Source of the DNA: Flavobacteriaceae bacterium
GTDB taxonomy: Bacteria; Bacteroidota; Bacteroidia; Flavobacteriales; Weeksellaceae
Reading direction: 5' to 3'
Length of the DNA: 14,719 nucleotides
NCBI GenBank assembly: GCA_031273305.1
Contig: JAISSC010000163.1
Coordinates: 1-14,719 of the forward strand
Below are positions 6,222 to 12,040 of the stretch, in pieces (the stretch's first letter is position 1; each line of letters opens with the position of its first letter). A program made the translations under genes and the position numbers. The notes under the pieces were generated by a model. It saw only the letters and a program-made list of their open reading frames with translations, did not search any database and had not been told where the DNA came from.

Positions 6222-7169
6222 TTAGTTGTTAAAAAATTTCAGTTTTTCTATTAATTTGGGTATTATTTCGAATAAATCTCCCACTATTCCATAATCTGCT
6301 GATTTAAAGAAAGGTGCTTCCGGATCATTATTGATGACTACGATGGTTTTACTGCTGTTAACTCCCGCCAAATGTTGTATTGCTCCGGAAATACCTGTGG
6401 CAATATATAATTTAGGCGCAATGGCTTTTCCTGTCTGTCCTACGTGCTCGGAATGAGGTCTCCAGCCTATATCGGCAACCGGTTTGGAACAAGCGGTGGC
6501 TGCCCCTAAAACTTCTGCCAGTTCCTCAATGATTCCCCAATTTTCCGGGCCTTTCATTCCACGACCTGCACTTACAACAATCTCTGCTTCTTTAAGGTCT
6601 ATTTTTCCTGAAGATAATTCAGTATTCTCTACTTTATAGTGCGGATCGGAAGGGATATTTACCGTCGGATTTTCTTCAGTTCCTGAAACCGGATTTTCTT
6701 TTGCTCCTACCGAATTTAACGACACGGTAACAACTACTCCGGAATCGGATGTTTCTACGATGGCAATTCCTTTTCCTGAGAAAACATTCCTTTTCACCCT
6801 GAAGGGAGATGTGGATAAAGGTACTGAAACAACGTTGGTAATATAAGCCGCTCCTTTTTCTTTTACTATGTATGGAGCTATGGAAGTACTCTCATTAGAA
6901 TGTGAAAATATCAAATAATTTCCATCTGCCAATTGGGATATAATTGAAGCATACACCTTAGGGTCAAATGCTTTTAATGCCTCATTTTTTATATTTAATA
7001 CTTTGGAAGCTCCGAATTGATATAAAACTTCAGGGGAATCATCTGCATTGATGGTAATGGCAGTAACGCTGTCTCCTAAAAAATCTGCTAATGTTTTTGC
7101 ATATGAAACTACTTCCAATGCTGATTTTTTATATTTTCCGTTTGAATTTTCGGTATATGCGTAAATCAT
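6222..7169 (-). CDS. etfA: Electron transfer flavoprotein, alpha subunit
   Basis: The 315-residue protein is the FAD-carrying subunit that, with EtfB, takes electrons from acyl-CoA and related dehydrogenases and passes them to ETF-quinone oxidoreductase. The C-terminal FAD domain begins near residue 195 with AEIVVSAGRGMKGPENW. It continues with SKPVADIGW (228-236), GQTGKAIAPKLYIATGISGAIQH (244-266) and INNDPEAPFF (279-288), all standard EtfA motifs. SK stands where many EtfA proteins have SR at the FAD contact; I recall K as common in Bacteroidota. Length is normal. It lies 46 bp downstream of etfB on the same strand, before a strong terminator, so the two form an operon. Confidence 0.95.
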   Translation of the reverse strand: MIYAYTENSNGKYKKSALEVVSYAKTLADFLGDSVTAITINADDSPEVLYQFGASKVLNIKNEALKAFDPKVYASIISQLADGNYLIFSHSNESTSIAPYIVKEKGAAYITNVVSVPLSTSPFRVKRNVFSGKGIAIVETSDSGVVVTVSLNSVGAKENPVSGTEENPTVNIPSDPHYKVENTELSSGKIDLKEAEIVVSAGRGMKGPENWGIIEELAEVLGAATACSKPVADIGWRPHSEHVGQTGKAIAPKLYIATGISGAIQHLAGVNSSKTIVVINNDPEAPFFKSADYGIVGDLFEIIPKLIEKLKFFNN

Positions 7170-7215
7170 TTTTTTCTCGTTTTTAAATTAAATTATAGGT
7201 TTTAGTTCAGATTAA

Positions 7216-7962
7216 TTAAATTACTTTAGCTTCTTCATGAAGTAATCGTACTAATTCATCCAAGTTATCTTTGTCAACCAGAACAACACTGGAACGCGAT
7301 TTTGGCTTTTCATACTCAACAGTAGTAATTTTTGTTCCTGAGAACTTAGGCTCAACTACTGTTAACGGCTTGGTTTTAGCTGTCATAATTCCTCTCATAT
7401 TAGGAATTTTCAGTTCATTTTCCTGCACCAAACCTTTTTGTCCGGCAAGTACTACCGGCAAATCCAAAGAAACTACTTCTTTACCGTTATCCAACTCCCG
7501 CGTAACTTTAACTGCGGTTCCGTTTATTTCCAGTCCTATTACGGCATTTACAAAAGGAAGCCCTAATTCCGCAGCCACCAAACCCGGCACTAAACCTCCG
7601 TTATAATCCAAAGATTCTTTTCCCAATAAAATTATATCGTATCCACCTTCCTTAGCTACTGATGCAATTTCTTTGGCAACTATTTCGCTATCTAAAGGTT
7701 CGGCATTTACACGTATTGCACTTTTTGCCCCGATTGCCAACGCTTTTCTCATCACAGGTTCTACCGAAGCATCTCCTACTGTGATAATAGTCGCTTCTGC
7801 TCCTCCCTGTTCTTGAAGGTATATGGCTTTACTTAAACAAAATTCGTCTTGCGGATTGATAACATACTGTATCCCGTTCTTGTCAAACTGTTTATTGTCT
7901 TGAGTAAAATTAATTTTTGATGTAGTATCAGGGACACTACTAATTGCTACTAATATTTTCAT
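7216..7962 (-). CDS. etfB: Electron transfer flavoprotein, beta subunit
   Basis: The 248-residue protein begins MKILVAISSVPDTTSKI and shows the beta-subunit pattern: INPQDEFCLSKAI (35-47), an alternating-fold core with ATIITVGDASVEPVMRKALAIGA (57-79), and ESLDYNGGLVPGLVAAELGLP (116-136) where the AMP-binding loop falls. The family signature is LPVVLAGQKGLVQ...IPNMRGIMTAKTKPL (168-200). EtfB binds AMP and docks the dehydrogenase partner. It is the first gene of the etfBA operon. A perfect inverted repeat lies 33-60 bases before the start, over the probable promoter, so transcription may be controlled by a dimeric repressor or activator not encoded in this window. Confidence 0.95.
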   Translation of the reverse strand: MKILVAISSVPDTTSKINFTQDNKQFDKNGIQYVINPQDEFCLSKAIYLQEQGGAEATIITVGDASVEPVMRKALAIGAKSAIRVNAEPLDSEIVAKEIASVAKEGGYDIILLGKESLDYNGGLVPGLVAAELGLPFVNAVIGLEINGTAVKVTRELDNGKEVVSLDLPVVLAGQKGLVQENELKIPNMRGIMTAKTKPLTVVEPKFSGTKITTVEYEKPKSRSSVVLVDKDNLDELVRLLHEEAKVI

Positions 7963-7982
7963 TTTACATTATTTTCAGGCGA

Positions 7983-8022
7983 CTAATATAATTAAAATTT
8001 ATTATGCGTGCATAATAAATTT
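7983..8022 (-). promoter_or_regulatory. etfB promoter region with a perfect 13+13 bp inverted repeat
   Basis: Arms AAATTTATTATGC (7995-8007) and GCATAATAAATTT (8010-8022) are exact reverse complements separated by GT. On the minus strand TATATTAG (7990-7983) matches TAnnTTTG at seven of eight positions, so the repeat covers the space between -7 and -33. This is where a repressor would act. A transcribed hairpin is less likely, because the repeat lies upstream of the expected start site. Nearby, AATAAATTTATT is a further AT palindrome. The repeat is seen directly; its regulatory role is inferred. Confidence 0.6.
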
Positions 8023-8073
8023 ATTATTTTCATAATTTATTATTTCCACATTCAACCAATTTCAACGAAAAAA

Positions 8074-8265
8074 TTACAGTTTTATTATCTCAAACAATAA
8101 AAATGCTAAAATAGAGTAAAAAATTTGAAGTATACTTTCCCGGATAAAAACCCAAACATCTCCATGCCATGTAGTAAGGTCAGGAATGTTATTATGAGAG
8201 GGGAGATTGTTCATTCTACTGAATGATAATTTGGGTTTTATTGGCTTAAAATTATAAATTTTCAC
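8074..8265 (-). CDS. Doubtful small ORF, possible membrane peptide or gene remnant
   Basis: A 63-residue frame ends with a hydrophobic stretch (ILQIFYSILAFLLFEIIKL), preceded by a polar part with a DLTTWHGDVW segment. I recognise no family. It sits upstream of etfB on the same strand, between a housekeeping operon and a probably acquired gene, in very AT-rich DNA where such frames arise by chance. It could equally be the scar of a lost gene. No -7 element is obvious in front of it. The surrounding gene-free interval (7963-8431) otherwise holds only the etfB control region and the promoter of the rightward gene. Confidence 0.2.
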   Translation of the reverse strand: MKIYNFKPIKPKLSFSRMNNLPSHNNIPDLTTWHGDVWVFIRESILQIFYSILAFLLFEIIKL

Positions 8266-8359
8266 ATTCTGTTATTTTACGTAATTATCCAAAAATTAAT
8301 TCGTAACTTGCTTCTAAGTTATGTAATATTGTATTAGACTGATAATCAATATAAATCAC

Positions 8360-8367
8360 TATTTTTG
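8360..8367 (+). promoter_or_regulatory. Candidate -7 element for the AlbA_2 gene
   Basis: TATTTTTG is an exact TAnnTTTG match 64 bases upstream of the ATG at 8432. The nearest TTG upstream (8329-8331) is 28 bp away, longer than the usual spacing. Confidence 0.45.
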
Positions 8368-8431
8368 GTATTTTGAACAACTTTTTTATAATGCACCACG
8401 GGTTACAACAACATAAAAAAATAAAAACATT

Positions 8432-9757
8432 ATGCCCGAACAACAGAACATAGAATATAAATCTTCCTGGCACGACGACTATCTTAAATGGATATGTGGC
8501 TTTGCCAATGCACAGGGCGGACGAATTTATATAGGCAAAGACGATGCCGGCAATGTCATTGTAATTGAAGATTACAAAAAATTGATGGATGAGATTCCCA
8601 ATAAAATCAAAAACATTCTGGGAATTACTGCCGAAGTCAATCTTTTGCAGGAAGACGATAAGCATTTTATCGAAATTATCGTGCATCCTTATACTGTTCC
8701 TATTTCATTGCGTGGAAGGTATTATTACCGTAGCGGAAGTGTGAAACAGGAATTGACAGGAGCATCGCTTAATGAGTTCTTGCTTAAACGTACAGGTCTG
8801 ACTTGGGATGAGGTAGTTGAGCCAAGAGCAACTTTTGCCGATGTTGACGAAGAAACATTCCATTTATATCTGCAAATGGCAAAAGAGAAAGGTCGTATGC
8901 CTGATATAGCAGGATTGACCACCGAACAGATATTTGAAAAATTGCGGCTCGCAGAAAATGGACAACTCAAACGGGCTGCCATTATTATGTTCGGTAAAGA
9001 CCCTGTGCGCTTTTATCCGGGTGCATTTGTAAAAATCGGTCGTTTTGGTAAAAGCGATATAGATTTGCGTTTTCAGGAAGTAGAAGAGGGTAATCTAATT
9101 GTTTTATTGCAAAATGTGTTAGAACAATTAAACCGCAAGTTTCTTATCCGTCCGATTGAATTTGAAGGAATGTATCGTATTGAAAAACACGAATATCCCG
9201 TGCCAGCTGTTCGTGAAATGCTTCTTAATGCACTTGTTCACCGTACTTATATGGGGTCATTTGTGCAAATTCGGGTTTATGACGATAAAATCAGTATCTG
9301 GAATGATGGAAAGTTGCCGGAGGGAATAAATTTAGAGAAACTTAAGCAACCTCATTCATCAAAGCCACGAAATCTTATTATTGCCGATGTTTGCTTTAAA
9401 GGCGGGTTGATTGATGCTTGGGGACGTGGAACAATCAAAATCATAGAAACATGTAAAGAAGCAGGACTCCCGGAACCCGAATTGATAGAGCGAGACGGAG
9501 GTTTCCTAGTAACGCTTTTCAAAAACAGATTTTCAAAAGAACAGTTAATAACGCTTGGTCTAAATCCCAGACAGATAAAGGCAGTGTTGTATGTGAAAGA
9601 TAAAGGGAAGATTACGAATAAAGAATATCAGGAAATAAATGAAATATCAGAACGAACAGCTTCAAGAGAAATGTCAGAACTTGTTAAGCAGAATATATTG
9701 GAACAGGCCGGTTCTTTTGGGGCTGGAAGTTTTTACCGAATGATAACGCCAAAATAA
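8432..9757 (+). CDS. AlbA_2/Schlafen-type ATP-binding putative transcriptional regulator
   Basis: The 441-residue protein has the three-part layout of the COG2865 group. An AlbA_2 (Schlafen AAA_4) domain spans about residues 4-118, with EYKSSWHDDYLKWICGFAN, GGRIYIGKDD and YYYRSGSVKQELT. A GHKL-like HATPase_c_4 domain covers about 258-364, with REMLLNALVHRTY, ISIWNDGKLPEG and DAWGRGTIKI. A C-terminal winged helix covers about 378-437 (ITNKEYQEINEISERTASREMSEL). Such proteins are widespread and mobile; proposed roles include transcription control and defence, none settled. The codon use looks richer in G and C than that of its neighbours, and it interrupts two housekeeping loci, which suggests horizontal gain. 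It ends within a repeat tract that may have shortened its C terminus. Confidence 0.88.
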   Translation: MPEQQNIEYKSSWHDDYLKWICGFANAQGGRIYIGKDDAGNVIVIEDYKKLMDEIPNKIKNILGITAEVNLLQEDDKHFIEIIVHPYTVPISLRGRYYYRSGSVKQELTGASLNEFLLKRTGLTWDEVVEPRATFADVDEETFHLYLQMAKEKGRMPDIAGLTTEQIFEKLRLAENGQLKRAAIIMFGKDPVRFYPGAFVKIGRFGKSDIDLRFQEVEEGNLIVLLQNVLEQLNRKFLIRPIEFEGMYRIEKHEYPVPAVREMLLNALVHRTYMGSFVQIRVYDDKISIWNDGKLPEGINLEKLKQPHSSKPRNLIIADVCFKGGLIDAWGRGTIKIIETCKEAGLPEPELIERDGGFLVTLFKNRFSKEQLITLGLNPRQIKAVLYVKDKGKITNKEYQEINEISERTASREMSELVKQNILEQAGSFGAGSFYRMITPK

Positions 9758-9783
9758 CGCCAAGTTCGCCAAAATAACGCCAA
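9743..9783 (+). repeat. Short direct repeats across the stop codon of the AlbA_2 gene
   Basis: The 16-base unit GCCAAAATAACGCCAA occurs at 9748-9763 and exactly again at 9768-9783. A third ATAACGCC starts at 9743, eleven bases before the next. The gene stops inside the tract (TAA at 9755-9757). Another frame through the tract reads DNAKITPSSPK and then stops, so a length change of one or two bases would lengthen the protein with more ITPK-like units. Slippage is a likely source of variation here. Confidence 0.8.
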
Positions 9784-9798
9784 AAAATCAAAAAGAAT

Positions 9799-9819
9799 TT
9801 AGTCAATTATTAGTCAATT
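9799..9819. repeat. Tandem duplication of TTAGTCAATT
   Basis: TTAGTCAATT occurs at 9799-9808 and 9810-9819, an eleven-base period in the gap between the AlbA_2 and clpS genes. No clear terminator follows either gene. A small hairpin (AGAGGA/TCCTCT, 9880-9894, followed by T residues on the plus strand) lies inside the end of clpS and might stop rightward transcripts. Confidence 0.6.
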
Positions 9820-9867
9820 CAACATACATAAAAATTTAACGTAGCGACAAAGGAAAATGCAGAATAT

Positions 9868-10155
9868 TTAAACTATTTCAGAGGACAATCCTCTTTTCAA
9901 TAAAGCATTATTTATAGGTATCAACTCTTCTTTTGCACCTGTTTTCACTTCGCATTTTCCTTTATAATGAACCAAAAAAGTACATTGCTCTGCCTGCTCC
10001 GGTGTGTGGTCACATATTTCTATCAGACAATCAATTACAAAATCAAAAGTATTCACCTCGTCATTATGTAAAACAATCACGTGAGGAGTATCTTCTTCAG
10101 TCAGGGTATCAACATCTTCCTGTTCTTCCCATTTGGGGTGATTATTATAGATCAT
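9868..10155 (-). CDS. clpS: ClpS, N-end-rule adaptor of the Clp protease
   Basis: The 95-residue protein delivers substrates with bulky N-terminal residues to the ClpA- or ClpC-type unfoldase of ClpP. The core PHVIVLHNDEVNTFDFVIDCL (24-44) contains the N-D pair (N31, D32) that holds the substrate amino group. FLVHYKGKCEV (60-70) supplies the pocket H63. A variable acidic N-terminal tail (residues 8-22) suits the known role of this tail in engaging the unfoldase. The position equivalent to the Met/Thr gate reads N35-T36-F37. Its start overlaps the end of prmA by 11 bp, so it is the second gene of a prmA-clpS unit and probably translationally coupled. Confidence 0.95.
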   Translation of the reverse strand: MIYNNHPKWEEQEDVDTLTEEDTPHVIVLHNDEVNTFDFVIDCLIEICDHTPEQAEQCTFLVHYKGKCEVKTGAKEELIPINNALLKRGLSSEIV

Positions 10156-10981
10156 AGCGTAATAAAATTGAAATCCAGTTGTTCTTTAACCATTTTTGAA
10201 CAAATTTTAAGCCATACTTATCTGCTTCTGCAATAATGTCACTAAAATCGTGTTCGTATATACCGCTTACGAGCAATTGTCCGTCAGGAGTGAGGTTCTT
10301 TGCATAGGTCTTTATATCTTCCAGCAGAATATTTTTATTTATATTCGCTAAAATAATATTAAAGGAACGATTCCCCAACAAGTCGGCATTTCCTAATTTT
10401 ATCTCCAGTTCTACGTTATTTTTCTTCGCATTTTCCAAAGCATTATCATAAGACCAATCATCAATATCTATTGCTTCAACGTAATTGGCTCCTTTCATTT
10501 TAGCAAAAATCCCCAGTATCCCGGTTCCGCTTCCCATATCCAATACATCTTTACCTTCAAAATCCATGTAGAGCATCGCATGGAGCATATTATATGTAGT
10601 TTCGTGATGCCCTGTCCCAAAAGACATTTTAGGCTCAATAACTATCTGATAAGGAAATTCTTCTCTCTTAGGATGAAAATCTGCATGAAGATAAATTTGG
10701 TTTTCTATTACCACAGGCGAAAAATTCTTTTCCCATTCTTCATTCCAATTAACATCAGGGATATGTATCTTTTCATACGAAACCTGTATTTCCTCCTGTG
10801 AAGATAAAACAGGAATTTCCTGAACCTGCTCTTCCCTGTCTTCTTCTGTTCTTATATAAGTAAGGAAACCTGTATCTGTATTTATAAAACTTTCAAAAGG
10901 TAATTCCGCCAGATAGGCTATCAAAATATCCCTCCACGGTTCTAATGGGGCAACAGTAAACCGATATTCCGTATACTTCAT
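10145..10981 (-). CDS. prmA: Ribosomal protein L11 methyltransferase
   Basis: The 278-residue enzyme trimethylates lysines and the N terminus of ribosomal protein L11 using S-adenosylmethionine. The methyltransferase domain shows FGTGHHETT (121-129), the glycine-rich SAM loop VLDMGSGTGILGI (146-158), the acidic AIDID (170-174) at the end of strand 2, and ILANINKNIL (210-219), the catalytic-region motif. The N-terminal third is the L11-recognition domain, which is more divergent and rich in E (EEDREEQVQEIP). Length fits Bacteroidota PrmA. It is the first gene of the pair with clpS, and a -7 box lies 18 bases before the start. Confidence 0.95.
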   Translation of the reverse strand: MKYTEYRFTVAPLEPWRDILIAYLAELPFESFINTDTGFLTYIRTEEDREEQVQEIPVLSSQEEIQVSYEKIHIPDVNWNEEWEKNFSPVVIENQIYLHADFHPKREEFPYQIVIEPKMSFGTGHHETTYNMLHAMLYMDFEGKDVLDMGSGTGILGIFAKMKGANYVEAIDIDDWSYDNALENAKKNNVELEIKLGNADLLGNRSFNIILANINKNILLEDIKTYAKNLTPDGQLLVSGIYEHDFSDIIAEADKYGLKFVQKWLKNNWISILLRYDL

Positions 10982-10998
10982 GATTTTCTTATTCCATG

Positions 10999-11006
10999 CA
11001 AATTTA
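10999..11006 (-). promoter_or_regulatory. Candidate -7 element for prmA-clpS
   Basis: TAAATTTG on the minus strand is an exact consensus match, leaving a leader of roughly 10 bases before the prmA ATG. The -33 position carries TTC instead of TTG. Confidence 0.55.
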
Positions 11007-11084
11007 CTTTATAAAAATGATACATGAAAACTATTTCAGAACATAGGCGTGATGCTGTGAATGTAATAATCTATGCATGAAGCT

Positions 11085-11198
11085 ATTGCAAACGAAGTGC
11101 AGCAACCTCAACGACAGGCAACCTTATAACGTGGGTTTGCTTCGTCGTGCCTCCTCGCAAATAGGATGAGATTGCCACACCTGCGGTTCGCAATGACA
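11085..11198. repeat. Composite inverted-repeat element (MITE- or REP-like)
   Basis: Three related units of about 25-31 bases are visible. The left unit (11085-11109) reads ATTGCAAACGAAG and ends GCAACCTC. The middle unit (11133-11162) and right unit (11168-11198) are inverted versions; the right unit reversed gives TCATTGCGAAC and ends GCAATCTC. The outer units thus form imperfect terminal inverted repeats. The pattern (TCATTGCGA, AACGAAG, GCAATCTC) is one I remember from repeats dispersed in many bacterial genomes, but only one element lies here. It encodes nothing and lies in the gene-free stretch between prmA and the methyltransferase gene; 11007-11084 shows no other feature. Confidence 0.7.
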
Positions 11199-11230
11199 GG
11201 TTAACTTATTATATATCAATTAATTACATC

Positions 11231-11252
11231 ACATACCTACCGGTAGGTATGT
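11231..11252. promoter_or_regulatory. Perfect 22-bp palindrome, operator-like
   Basis: ACATACCTACC is followed directly by its exact reverse complement GGTAGGTATGT. The symmetric, spacer-free form with a central CCGG is typical of sites bound by TetR-type dimers, yet no tetR-like gene or nearby rightward gene exists here. The nearest start is prmA, about 250 bases away, beyond its own -7 box. It may be the relic of a lost regulator locus, or part of the repeat-rich region. The palindrome is certain, the function inferred. Confidence 0.6.
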
Positions 11253-11269
11253 ACAAACCAAGAGACACC

Positions 11270-11290
11270 CAAATTGGGACGTCCCTACAT
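11270..11290. repeat. Fragment of the dispersed repeat family seen at copies A and B
   Basis: CAAATTGGGACG (11270-11281) is identical to 193-204 in copy A, and GGGACGTCCCTACA (11276-11289) is identical to 1493-1506 in copy B. The core with its two hairpins is missing. The fragment abuts the 3' end of the RNA methyltransferase gene, whose stop codon lies four bases further. Confidence 0.6.
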
Positions 11291-11293
11291 CGT

Positions 11294-12037
11294 TCATCCT
11301 TGTTTAGACTTTTCTTTTCGAGAAAAGAATTCACTTAATACAATCCCGGTTGACATGGCTACATTTAAACTTTCCGTTTTTTGTTCCTCTCCAAAACGGG
11401 GTATGGTAAGAGTATGGGAACAGGCATATCTTATGTTTTCGGAAATTCCGTTTCCTTCGTTTCCCATTACTATAAACGCAGTATCAGGAAGTTGAGTAGT
11501 ATAAAGATTTTCACCATCCATATCTGTGGCATATGCCGGAATTTTACTTTTAGTTAAAAATTCGGCTAAATCAGTATAAACAACATTTACCCTGCTTAAG
11601 GAACCCATAGTGGCTTGTGTTGCTTTGGGATTATAAACATCTGCGGTTTCCATACTGCAAATAACCTGTTTTATCCCAAACCAGTCAGCCAGACGAATAA
11701 TGGTTCCCAAATTGCCCGGATCCTGAATATCATCTAAAACAAGTTGAATCCCCGTAATTTCAATAATTTCAGGTTGGGGAAGTTCTATAAGAGCCAACGC
11801 ATTATGAGGCGTTGTAAGAAAACTTATCTTCTTTAACTCTTCATAAGAAATTATCTCATATTGATTTTCGTTAAGAAATGAAATAGGCTCTACGGAATAA
11901 ATATTTTTGATTAAAAAGCGGGAAAAAGTAAATTCTTTGATATTTTTTATACCTTCAACCACAAATAAATTATACTTTTGCCTATACTTCTTTTTAGTAA
12001 GAGACTGAATGAGTTTAATTTTATTGATAGACAACAT
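11294..12037 (-). CDS. TrmH/SpoU-family RNA 2'-O-methyltransferase
   Basis: The 247-residue protein has the trefoil-knot SPOUT domain of 23S rRNA or tRNA ribose methyltransferases. Motif 1 is DIQDPGNLGTIIRLADWFG (103-121), motif 2 IVMGNEGNGIS (189-199) and motif 3 TESLNVAMSTGIVLSEF (221-237). The conserved N109, R115 and the E194-G-N-G region needed for SAM and ribose handling are present. The N-terminal 90 residues, with KKYRQKYNLFVVEGIKNIKE (16-35), form the substrate-binding domain. The exact nucleotide target cannot be read from sequence. Its start is only 3 bp from the divergent tamL start, so its promoter must lie inside tamL; TAATATTG (12062-12055, minus) matches the -7 box at seven of eight positions. 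Confidence 0.92.
   Translation of the reverse strand: MLSINKIKLIQSLTKKKYRQKYNLFVVEGIKNIKEFTFSRFLIKNIYSVEPISFLNENQYEIISYEELKKISFLTTPHNALALIELPQPEIIEITGIQLVLDDIQDPGNLGTIIRLADWFGIKQVICSMETADVYNPKATQATMGSLSRVNVVYTDLAEFLTKSKIPAYATDMDGENLYTTQLPDTAFIVMGNEGNGISENIRYACSHTLTIPRFGEEQKTESLNVAMSTGIVLSEFFSRKEKSKQG
11973..11980 (+). promoter_or_regulatory. Candidate -7 element for tamL inside the methyltransferase gene
   Basis: TACTTTTG is an exact TAnnTTTG match, 60 bases before the tamL ATG. It lies within the opposite-strand coding region of the RNA methyltransferase. No TTG lies at the -33 spacing. Confidence 0.5.
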
Positions 12038-12040
12038 AAG

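Noticed and set aside
8285..8686. A 133-residue leftward frame opposite the AlbA_2 start
   Set aside because: It overlaps the clearly real AlbA_2 coding region on the other strand and shows only a low-complexity hydrophobic product.
9880..9897. Hairpin AGAGGA/TCCTCT with trailing T residues as a dedicated terminator
   Set aside because: It lies inside the clpS coding end, has a three-base loop and a short U-run, so a chance codon pairing is as likely.
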